DNA of 64,000 nucleotides from Capronia americana (taxonomy: Eukaryota; Ascomycota; Eurotiomycetes; Chaetothyriales; Herpotrichiellaceae). Position 1 is the stretch's first letter. Each line of letters opens with the position of its first letter. The stretch is taken from positions 2,976,001 to 3,040,000 of the forward strand of contig JADWQD010000004.1 of assembly GCA_016110215.1 (NCBI GenBank). Direction: 5' to 3'. The translations under genes were made by a program, and so were the position numbers. Positions 41,688 through 50,939 of this stretch are shown here, piece after piece. A model generated the notes under the pieces. It was given only the letters and a program-made list of their open reading frames with translations, was not told where the DNA came from and ran no database searches.

Positions 41688-43030
41688 ATGACCGCGAAAC
41701 TGTTCCTGACCGGCACGACTGGGTGAGTCCTTTTGACTTCCATATCTGCGGCCGTCTGTCTCATTTTCTGTCTCTCACCCATAACTCGTACCTGCTAACA
41801 GTGAAGCAGCTATATCGGCGGGGACTTCCTCTATCTCGTCTCACACAAACACCCAGACTGGGACATCACGTGCCTAGTTCGCAACAGTGACAAGGGTGCC
41901 AAGGTAGCAGCGTAAGTGCATCGCTTTTCGTCCTCTGGGGGCATGGTTTGACGTCCTCACAGAGCCTATCCAAAGGTGAGACTCGTGTACGGGGATCTTG
42001 ATGCCGTCGAAACGATAGAGGAAGAAGCCGCCAACGCCGACGTCGTCTATCATTTTGCCAATTGTGATCATGAACCATCAGCGAATGCCATTGCGAAAGG
42101 CCTTGCCCGGCGTCAGGGTGACCAACCAGGCTATTGGATTCACACTTCTGGCACTCTGATTCTCGGCTGGGAGACGATCGAGCTTGCAGAATTTGGAAAC
42201 AGGCTGGACAAGGTCTTTGACGATTGGGACAATGTGAAAGAGTTGACGTCTCATCCAGATCAGGCTGCCCACAGAAATGTAAGCTCTCTGATACGGACAG
42301 CAGTGGAACGTACTGATGTAGCTTCAACCTTTCCAGGTCGACAAGATTGTTCTGGCTGCATCGTCGGACAAGGTCAAGACAGCGATTGTATGCCCCCCGA
42401 CAATCTGGGGAGTCGGTCGAGGTCCAGACGTAAGTTGCCCTTGTCTCCAAAGACGGCTCTTTGAACACGGCAGTGATTGTTCCAGCCTTGTCAAAAATGA
42501 TATCAGCTAACTGGGATCCACAGAATACACGGTCTGTGCAAATATACAATGCCACCAAGGCGTTCTTGAAGCGAGGCAAAGCCTTCAAGGTCGGCAAGGG
42601 AGAGAATATCTGGCATCAAATCCATGTTGCCGACCTTTCGAACCTTTATCTCTTGCTCGGAGATGCGGCATTGAACAATGGGAACCCAGCCACGTGGAAT
42701 GCCGAAGGCTACTATCTGGCTGAGAATGGACCATTTGTCTGGGGAGATGTCCTTCAAGAGATAGCGAACGTAGCTCATAAAAAGGGGCTGCTGCATGATT
42801 CGACGCTTGAGAGTCTACCACCACGAGAAGCTGATGCAATTCTACCCCACGCCAGCTTTTCAATTGGAACAAACTCGAGAGGCATATCGATTCGCGGCAA
42901 GAAACTGCTCGGATGGAAGCCTGAAAAGGGAGAATTGGTTGACGAACTTCCCGAAGCTGTGGACAGTGAGGCTCGACTGCTTGGGCTAACTCACGGTCAC
43001 GCTGCGAAAGCTGCGGGACAGGCTGATTAA
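41688..43030 (+). CDS. NAD(P)-binding epimerase/dehydratase-like protein
   Basis: Five exons (41688-41722, 41810-41911, 41963-42278, 42337-42429 and 42524-43030) keep phase and give 350 residues. The Rossmann start TGTTGYIGG spans the first splice junction and fits the GxxGxxG dinucleotide-binding loop. Later features are VRLVYGDLD, ADVVYHFANCDHE, YWIHTSGTLILGW, CPPTIWGVGRGPDNTRSVQI and WHQIHVADLSNLYLLL, all typical of the extended SDR/NmrA-like epimerase family of filamentous fungi. Fungal relatives are often annotated as nucleoside-diphosphate-sugar epimerases, but the substrate is not known. The first exon of 35 nt is easily missed by automated callers. Confidence 0.85.
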
Positions 43031-44608
43031 ATCAAGTCGTTCCGAAGAAGCTGTCATCTGAGCAGCAACACTGCCCTAGAACCATTGATCGGCGTGGGCA
43101 AGCACGGGGATGTCAGCAAACAATTAGCTGTGTATAGCAGGTACAACGAACAGACCATGTTAAAAAAGCGCAGCCTCAGCTGACGTGGACTCTCAGTCTG
43201 CTCGAGACTGCTGGGGAGCTTCCCATTCTAGAACTACCTTCAGATCAGATACGGTTCAAGGCGGAGGTTGACCATATCTTCCCATAGTCTCTTTCCCTGC
43301 CTCCGCGAAGCCTTCGACAGCCCAGAGGCATGGTGAATAAAGTTCTGGGTTATCTCATAGCCGCCCGCCCCCGGCTCAACCGCACCAAGTTGGATTGATT
43401 CGAATCCAACCGCCGTGCCCGCTTAGAAAGAAGTGTCCTAGATTGACTGGACAGGTCTTCGTATCTCCACCTGCTATGCTCTCGACCCGATATCGCAGCC
43501 CATGGTGACGCCTGTATGTATGTCGTGTGCTGGTGGCTAGTGCCTCGTGAAATGGCCTCATTTGGGAATGTCATGCGAAGCGCTGACCTCCATATCTGGA
43601 TAGCAGCTCGTCAATGGGTACGGCGTCAGTCCGGTTTGGTACCCTTTCATCTCGAATTGATCTCCTGAAACAGGGACTAATTGTCCTATATCGTATCAGG
43701 AATCTCGCATGCCGTATCACATCGGCACTACTTACACTGCCATGTCGCATTGACCAAGCGAAGCAATCAACGAGCCCTTTTTGCTTCGCCATCGGCTTTT
43801 TCAACGACTGTACGACAGGCTGCCATGTTATATAAGAAGTGTGAGATGCCGGAGAGTCACTGTAGCCTCCTCATCATTCTTCCACACTCAAAAATCATTC
43901 GGAACGAATACTACCAGTCTTTCTTAGCTACGCTGAACGCGCAACCGCAGCCAAGCTCTATAAACAGATAGCTACCTCCCATCGCCCCAAAAGATGTGTC
44001 TCGCAGCTCTGCTCTTGAGGAATCGCATGAGCAAGGAACATGAGAACGAACCCAACGTCAGAAGAGTGTCCGCTGAAGACATGCCTAACTGGCAGCCGCA
44101 AACACAGGATGCACATAGGGGCAATCATCGTGCTTTGAAATCCAGCAGCAGGGAGCAGCGGCAAAGATAACAGACATTGCATTGTGTTCAATACACATGG
44201 TATGAACACCAACCGCTTTCTGCCATCGTGACAGACTATTAATGGATGATGAATAGGAGATGAATAGGGAGTGATTGGGGCGCACCTAGGGCGCAAGGTT
44301 GAGCCTTGGATCGACACACGTTCAAGTTCGGTTCTAGGAGTGGGATCTTGCAACTCGTCCCAGTTGGTCCGGAGTATTGAAAGTGCAGTTAGTCCAAGGT
44401 CGTATTTGCCAACGTGTTGACAATAGCAAAGCCAGAAACGAAGCAGTAAACCCGGCTTGGAATGCTGCCCAAAAAGGGATGGTTCAGGTCAACTTGGCGG
44501 CACAAGCAGACTAAGATCTGCTCGCCGGTCCACGATGAATGATCGAACTCCTATACCTTGATCCCTCAGAATTGAGCAGCATTGACGCTCTGACACTGGA
44601 GACAAGTC
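43031..44608. other. Long intergenic region, no gene seen
   Basis: About 1.6 kb without a supported gene. It contains a hairpin with arms GTTGGATT/AATCCAAC (43389-43410), and a local direct repeat of GATGAATAGG near 44245-44270. Small frames starting at TTG or GTG lack coding character. Confidence 0.55.
43389..43410. repeat. Palindrome GTTGGATT ... AATCCAAC with a 6-nt loop
   Basis: The 8-bp arms are perfect, and the loop with its flanks forms a further palindrome (GATTCGAATC). The GATTCGAATC part resembles a tRNA T-loop, but no tRNA stems surround it. The arm is shared with the hairpin at 13317-13339. Confidence 0.65.
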
Positions 44609-45004
44609 TCACTGCCTTTCCCAGCCATGCTCCTTCATACTTTCGTCAGCATTCCCTGCATCAAACCATCCTTTGAGCTTAGCAATATCTTCCTCGTTGA
44701 AATACTCGTTTGCCATTGCCCAGCCAACAATACTATGGTGAGCCTCTTGAGCGCGTGAGCCCGTTCTAGCGCCTTCTGCATCAAGCATATCGTGCTCCCG
44801 TAGTATGTCGAGCCTGCGATCTGGAGCCTGGACGTATTCATTGAGGAGGATCAACTCTGGACCTCCCAGGATGGATTCAGGGTCGTTGTGGCGCTTGATT
44901 ATCTCATCGGTGAGGATGTGCTCCTTGATCATGATGTGCGCGGGCGGACCAGTATAGCCGGCTGTAGGTTGGGCGTTGCCACCGTCGGTAGTCGGAGCAG
45001 ACAT
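44609..45004 (-). CDS. Uncharacterised 131-residue protein
   Basis: This is a single exon from an ATG at 45004. The protein is small, hydrophilic and acidic, with no signal peptide or membrane segment. Predicted helical stretches include IMIKEHILTDEIIKRHNDPESIL, of which I cite only DEIIKRH, then ILGGPELILLNEYV, and C-terminal EEDIAKLKGWFDAGNADES. I recognise no family. Codon use and the regular hydrophobic pattern argue for real coding, but the small size leaves doubt. Neighbours are the epimerase and GFA genes, which share no obvious link. Confidence 0.6.
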   Translation of the reverse strand: MSAPTTDGGNAQPTAGYTGPPAHIMIKEHILTDEIIKRHNDPESILGGPELILLNEYVQAPDRRLDILREHDMLDAEGARTGSRAQEAHHSIVGWAMANEYFNEEDIAKLKGWFDAGNADESMKEHGWERQ

Positions 45005-45472
45005 TTCTTTGCTTTAGGACTGGATTGACTCAGTGCTTTTGATCTGGACGATAGAAATCGCTGTTCGGGGAGAGGCAGACGTGATCGTGATGTCTACGAA
45101 TATTTTGTGATTAAGTACCAGAAGCGCTGGAGAGAGTTGACTAGGCAGCAGGCGTCGCAGCAGAGGCTTCCGAACTTGAATGCTACACCGCGTCTGCCAG
45201 ACGACGCCCATTGGCCGACATTGTTGTCAGTCACAAGTCAACACAGGGTTATTGGTCGCAGGAATTCGTCCAATATACCTACCTACGTAGTGAGGTTCTC
45301 AGTGTAACCGCGCAACTCAAGGGCCTGACTGCTGTACAGTAGCGCACGGTTGCCCAGACCCTAATCTCGAAACGGGGGATGGGCTTTTGAATTCCCGTTG
45401 ATGCGCCAATGCCCTACATCTCCCCACTCCATCTTCCATCTCTAAGCACATCACTCATATCAGTCGTCTTGC
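45005..45472. other. Divergent intergenic region, no gene seen
   Basis: About 470 bp lie between the orphan gene (-) and the GFA gene (+). It is a probable promoter for both. Confidence 0.6.
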
Positions 45473-45934
45473 ATGTCAGAGCTCAACATGATTAGAGGCA
45501 GCTGCGCTTGCGGGCGCATCCAGTTTAAGACTCAAGCCCAAGCACTCGCCATCACCGTCTGCCACTGTATAACCTGCCAGCGGGTTGCAGGTGGCCCATT
45601 CTTGCCGTTCGTCGGCCTTCCCAGCACGGCCATCGAATGGACACAACAGCCAGACATGTGGCAAGGCAGCGACATTGCCGAGCGCGGATATTGCAAGCAG
45701 TGCGGCTCGGCTATATCGATGCGGTATTTCTTCGAGGCAGACCGGATCGGGTTGACGCTAGGGACGGTTGTTGAAGCTCAGCCAGCGCTGCCGCCGGTGG
45801 GAGCACATATTTTCCTGAAGGACAAAGCAGCATACTTCGATCTGACTGACGATGGGGCAGAGCGGTTCGATGAGTTCTCTCCAGGGTTTCAGGATAAGAT
45901 TGAACAATGGAAAGCCGACCAGCAGAAGGAGTAG
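45473..45934 (+). CDS. GFA/CENP-V-type zinc protein (glutathione-dependent formaldehyde-activating family)
   Basis: This is a single exon of 153 residues from an ATG at 45473, or from the second ATG four codons later (MIRGSCACG). The Mss4-like fold of the GFA family is shown by the zinc ligands: CACGRIQF, CHCITCQR and CKQCGSAI, in the right order and spacing. The founding GFA enzyme condenses formaldehyde with glutathione, but most fungal members are uncharacterised, so an S-hydroxymethylglutathione synthase role is only a family possibility. The length is usual. Confidence 0.87.
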   Translation: MSELNMIRGSCACGRIQFKTQAQALAITVCHCITCQRVAGGPFLPFVGLPSTAIEWTQQPDMWQGSDIAERGYCKQCGSAISMRYFFEADRIGLTLGTVVEAQPALPPVGAHIFLKDKAAYFDLTDDGAERFDEFSPGFQDKIEQWKADQQKE

Positions 45935-46244
45935 CGCCGGGACTTGTTGAGGACCTGTACCTTTTCCCACAGTCTTTGACTTCGATCCGACAAAATCTGG
46001 CAGTGAGGATGAGACAAGACCAAACTGAGCAGGCAGCTACAAAGCAACTTCACAAGTAAATCTTTCTGCCTCACCGCTGGTGCTGGCGGTAACATGAGCA
46101 TTTTCACATTCACCATCACCGCGCGTTCTCGTCAACTTGAAGACCACCTTCCCCCTTCTCTCAACCGCACCTGCGTCTGCGCCTTCCCGCTCCGCAGCGC
46201 TACAGCTATAACTCGTTGCTATTTAAGTCGCTGTCGCTGCCACG
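45935..46244. other. Intergenic region, no gene seen
   Basis: A spacer of about 310 bp downstream of the GFA gene and upstream of the CCCH gene. It is pyrimidine-rich near its right end, consistent with a leader. Confidence 0.55.
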
Positions 46245-47814
46245 ATGTCAGAATCATCACGTCCTCCATCTTCAACTGCGCCAGCAGGGGCTCCCAAGGG
46301 ACCCAAAAAGCTTCGATTTTCTGCCATGACGCCTCGCTCATACCTCCAACCCACTCCGAGTCCCTGGACTAGGAATCGTGCGCCTTCACCTTCAATCCAG
46401 CGTCAGAGCAGCAGCCCACTCGTTCACAGCCCCCTTCAGAAGTCATTTGAGCCCGACATGTCGAAGTCCGAGCCTAATTCGCCAGAAAGAATGACTACTC
46501 AAGAAACCCCTTCTCGTCGCTCCCGTGTCAGCGAGCAGGCCGCTTATCCACGAGGCGAGTCGCGCTCCTCGTCCGTACCTATGGTCATTCGCACTCCACA
46601 AGGCGCAGAAGACGAAAATGACGGATCCAATCAAGACTCCCTGCGTTCGAGAAGCGGACCCGGCTCTCGCGCACCCTCACCCATGCCGTCGCCTGGTGAA
46701 TATCAACCCGGCCAGGATCGCCGTTCCGTCAAACATCTGACCTGCTTCTGGTGGTGGGAGAAAGGTGAATGCAAGTACTCAGATGACGAATGCCGTAAGT
46801 TTCCCCTCGTCGACACATGGAATGTAGCCATAGCACGAGCTCTCGGGCGCTTGTCATGATGGAGGCTAATGTGACTGAACAGTCTACGCACATTACGACA
46901 CAGGTCACTACACTGCCGCGCCTCGCCAGGTCGTTCCAGGTGAACCAGCAAAGGCAGGCAAGTCGCTTGAACGCGCCCTCACCAAACTTGCTCTCACCAA
47001 CCGCTCATCAGCTTCATTGGCTTCACTCGGTACCTTCAATGGTAACCCCACCGAGCGCGATAGTCCCAGCGTTGGCAGCGGAGCACTTTCCAGACCAGAA
47101 ACCCCCTTCTCCTCTCGCAGCCGTCCTGGTACACCTTCCCCTCGTGGCAGTGTTGATTTTGGCTACTCCGCCCAGCTCCGAAACGACAATGACTTCCTCC
47201 GCGGCCTCGTCCAGCAAACTCAACGTGAAAAGCGTGCCTTGATGGACACGATTGAGGGACTGCAGAACGAAAAGTCTCAGCTGACAGCGCAGCTTGGTAA
47301 CATGAAAGAGGAGCGCACCACCTTGCTTGAAGAACGCGAAGCTCTCCAAGCGACCATCAAGACTATCCAGTTCCCTTCCGGCGTCAATCCTTACACGCAA
47401 CAAGGCCTCGTGGCTCCTGCACGATCTTCAAGCACTGCCAGCTTTCCAGCTCAGAATCCCTGGGGGGCAATCGGCAGCAGTCGAGGCAATGGCTCCAGCC
47501 GATCCAACACTCCCGTTGGCACTCCTGCCGCCAGTCCGATCCCGCAACTTCGCAGTTTCACGTACCCGGCTCTTGGTAGCTTTGGTCCTGTCGGCGGCCT
47601 TCCCAACTCCAACGGGGCTGGCCCAAACAGCATGAATGACTTCCTTCCCTCGACATTGAACCCAAGTGCCCCTGCTTATGGATCTGCTGTACGAATGCCA
47701 TCCCATCGAAGCACTGCTATGCCAGCAAATCAACCCGAGAACGATTTTGCCGGAAATGGCGCGGATGGAGAAAGACTCCAGAACGTGCTGCGACACTTGG
47801 GGCCGAGTTTCTAG
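46245..47814 (+). CDS. CCCH zinc-finger protein with a coiled coil
   Basis: Two exons: 46245-46794 and 46883-47814, with an 88-nt intron (donor GTAAGT) inside the zinc finger. The protein has 493 residues. A Ser/Pro-rich disordered N-terminus is followed by one CCCH finger at about 169-191 (C-x8-C-x5-C-x3-H: CFWWWEKGECKYSDDEC, then LYAH), a coiled coil at about 305-365 (NDNDFLRGLVQQTQREKRALM and after) and a Ser/Gly/Asn-rich tail. A single CCCH finger usually binds RNA. The intron splits the last cysteine from the histidine, which supports the exon join. No orthologue name can be assigned with confidence. Confidence 0.82.
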
Positions 47815-48549
47815 GTGAAAGAGTTGGCTGATAGTGACGCAGAGGAATGAGAGCGGACAAAGAGACAGATCAACGGCTTCACCATCCTTCCCAATGGTCC
47901 TGACGGTATGCTTGATTTGTTCGAAAGCGATCAATTCTCCTAACCGGTTCAGGGAGCCTACTCCGCCATTCACAGAGCCATCAGATAAGAAGCCAGGAAG
48001 CTTAGCGACCACAGCCTTCTCCAAATTCAGAAACATGAGCTGTACAAAGTAACGACAACGCAAGCAAATTATCGGAACACAACGGTGCGGAACCAGGCTC
48101 CCCGACCTCAAGGAAACACTATGCCGAGACTTTCGAGCAAACCAACACTGCAAAGTTATTCAAGGCAACTTGAACGGAGGTTGAAGAAAGTGCTTGATTG
48201 GCGGATGAGCTTGATTTTCTTTCTTTCCTTATTTCCTATTTCATTTCCATTCTCGTCATGATGGCCATGGGCCTTGGGGGAAAACCGTCTGCTGAGTAGA
48301 GGCTGGCTACAATACGGCAGTGCTGGATGGATAGCGATACAGCAAAGCTGAGCTTGGATAGTGAGACAGATGAATACCCTCCTGTACTGTACTGTACTGC
48401 CTGTGGTCAATGTAATACCTCACGATTGTTTCGGGCCCAGCTTCTCTGCCCTTGGATCGAGGCCTTGCTTTCTTTCGACCAACGTTACGCTTCCAGTTGA
48501 CGTCTTAGTCACTTGATGCGGCCTCCATCAAGGAAGAGACCCAGCTCGC
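47815..48549. other. Convergent intergenic region, no gene seen
   Basis: About 730 bp lie between the CCCH-gene stop and the VPS17 stop. A short (TGTAC)3 repeat occurs near 48382-48400. No gene is supported. Confidence 0.6.
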
Positions 48550-50485
48550 CTAGAACGTGCTCTGCGCCAACCGACTCGCCGCGTTCCTAGCATCGACGCG
48601 GTCCTCATCTTCGTCCTCCTTGACCCTCTCCAAGCTCGCGCCCGTTCCGCTTCTCGGCCTGCCGCCGTGCGCCGCGCCCGCGCCGTTCGTCCCGTTCTCT
48701 TCATCCTCCGGCAAGGGCACGCCCAAGGCGCCGGGTCCGAAACCGCCAGACATGCTCCGTGACAGGGCGTCTCTGCTGCGCGGGACACCGGACCATGAAT
48801 CTCCCTTTGCGCCCTGGCTGCTCGCCATGGAGATCCTCCTGACGGTGGGATGGTTCTCGCGGCCCAAGCGACTGAGGCCGCCCGAGGCGTCGATGGCGCG
48901 GACATCCGGTCTGACGCTCTCGAGTGTCGCTAGAGTGCGTCGTTCCGCCTCGATCTGCCTGAGCACGTATTCTCTCAGGGACAGCATGAATTCCGTACTG
49001 GTCCGGTTGAACCATCTTCTCTTCTCGAGCAGTAGATTCGCCGTCACGCGCTGTGTCTTGGAGCGGAGGTAGTTCTCCTGACTGATGGCTTCATCGAGCG
49101 CGGAGATTGCCTCATCGACTTTATCTCTACGGACGCTGCTGGACGACTTTAGGCGTTGGACGGCGGATTCTTTGCTTCGTCGACTGGCTTCAGTCTGCAG
49201 GAGTTCGCGGAGTAGTATGTGGCGATTCGTCAGTGTTTCTTTGACGATGAAGGCATCGGAGGAGTGGTACGTCAGCGCATCACCCAGTGTGGTGGCTTCT
49301 GCCGTGCCCTGTGCGGCATGGTAGTCGCCGCAAGTCTGGATTATACGGCCCAGTTTGCGGTAGGCGGTTGCAAGACCAGGGTGCGTCTCTTGCACACCCA
49401 TCTGACCGATTTTCTCGCCTAAGGAAGATTCTCCTAGGCCGAGGGCTGTAGACCGTCAGCATTCATATCAAGTGATAGCTGATGCGACTTACCTCGTCTG
49501 GTCTTGACAACTCTTTCCAGCTTTTGACTTGTGTCGAGCGCACCGAGGTAAAACATCTTAACCACTGGTCTCGCCTCGTGTAGCTCTGGAGTATCATCCG
49601 GTGGCGGCGCAAACTGCTTCAAGACTTTCCGCCTCACTCCCGTGGCGGGTTGTTTCATTCTCACCACAGGCGAGTACCCAAAATCGCTCTCCACAAAGAA
49701 CACCATCTCTTCATCCCGCATGAGCACGTCATTGCTGCAGACAACATTCAGCCATCGTTGAATCGCGGCCTTGACTCTCGCCTCGTCTTCATCTGTTCCC
49801 ACTCCGGCAGAGGTCTGTGCCGGGGGTACAGCTGGAACCAATGCTTCGGGGTTTGAGGATATCAGGTGGTCGGCGAGCTTGACGAATTCTCCATGTGTTC
49901 GACGGACGTCCCGGAATTGGGTGGTGCGGAATTTGGGCAGGTTGGTCTGTAAAGGCCTGTCAGCAGCGCGTGGCTTATAGACGTTCTGTAACGCACATAA
50001 ACATCAAACCTGAAGACGGGATCTTTCCGGCCGCTTCTTTCCAGCGCAGTCACCTTGGCTTGCAGCTTGTACTGAGGCACCGGTCTGTTCTGCCTCGCGC
50101 TATGATATCTTGCAGCGCCTGGCCGTTGCTGCGGCTGACCAGTATGTTGTTGACCCGGTTGTCCCGCTTGTGCTTCGTGCTGATGTAGTGCGGGCGCCTG
50201 GGAGTGCTGCGAAACACCCGCTGGCTGCTGACCCTGCGCAGCCTCCCCAGGGATGGCATTGTCTCCAAAGACAGATGCTCCAGTTTGGTCGGGTGGAGGT
50301 AGGTAAGGAGAGTCAGGAATGCTGTCTTGCGACTGATTATAGGAATGCCCTCGGATAGGTTGTGGGGATTCAGGTGAATCCGGAGCGGCTTGAGCAAAGC
50401 CTCTGGAGGCACGGGGTGACGAAGAGCCCCATGGCGATGACCCGTGAAGAGCATCAGCTTCGCTCGCAACGGCACTGTAGTCCAT
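48550..50485 (-). CDS. VPS17: Retromer sorting nexin Vps17
   Basis: Three exons: 50485-49997, 49946-49493 and 49445-48550. Introns of 50 and 47 nt keep phase (donors GTGCGT and GTAAGT). The protein has 612 residues from an ATG at 50485. Vps17 is the SNX-BAR partner of Vps5 in the retromer that returns receptors from endosomes to the Golgi. A Pro/Gln-rich N-terminus (about 1-135) precedes a PX domain (about 140-265, from YKLQAKVTALERSGRKDPVFRFDVY) and a C-terminal BAR-like coiled region with SLGEKIGQMG, YHAAQGTAEATTLGDALTYHSSDAF and RWFNRTSTEFMLSLREYVLRQ. The acidic tail with DEDEDR is low-complexity. The PX-BAR order and length match Vps17 in related fungi. Confidence 0.91.
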
Positions 50486-50939
50486 TGCGAAGTTGTCGGA
50501 ACAGTGATCGCTCTAGATGCTGTAGTCAATCAAGCGGAGCTGTGGCACATGCCTGCGCGGGAAGCCGTGTACTGTATCTGACGATGAAAGTATTCGCGGG
50601 CTATGGAAAGGGCCTCGGACGACGAGAGCGATCCTGCTGTTCTAGTCCCTGATGGAAGGGACCCTACACACGGAAACCAAGGTTGTGAACGGAGTCTTCA
50701 TCCAGGCGGGCGGAGAGCGATGGTGAAAGTCGTGGGAAGAGCCAAACACGGTTAGCGGTGGTGAAGGCATCAAGTTTCCATCTTTTCTGCCCCCCAAGTG
50801 CCTCATTCCTTCCGCTCTTTCTTCCAAACCCGGCGTTTCAGTCGCTCATTTGATTTTGGCCTGATAGACTATTCGCATTCTGTTCAAGTTTCGTTCTGAT
50901 TCAATTGGCTTGGTTTGTCTCCACGAGGTTGAGAAGGGA
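50486..50939. other. Divergent intergenic region, VPS17 and MEF2
   Basis: No gene is seen. The frame reaching back to 50910 is open but begins with TTG, so it is treated as leader. Confidence 0.6.

Noticed and set aside
41216..43030. Sugar-epimerase gene as part of a nucleotide-sugar pathway
   Set aside because: The family is broad and no partner enzyme lies nearby; only the fold is supported.
43389..43410. tRNA-like T-loop (GATTCGAATC)
   Set aside because: No acceptor, D or anticodon stems can be drawn around it, so it is treated as a palindrome.
50910..50939. TTG-initiated N-terminal extension of MEF2
   Set aside because: Nuclear fungal genes start with ATG, and the ATG at 50940 opens a good mitochondrial presequence.
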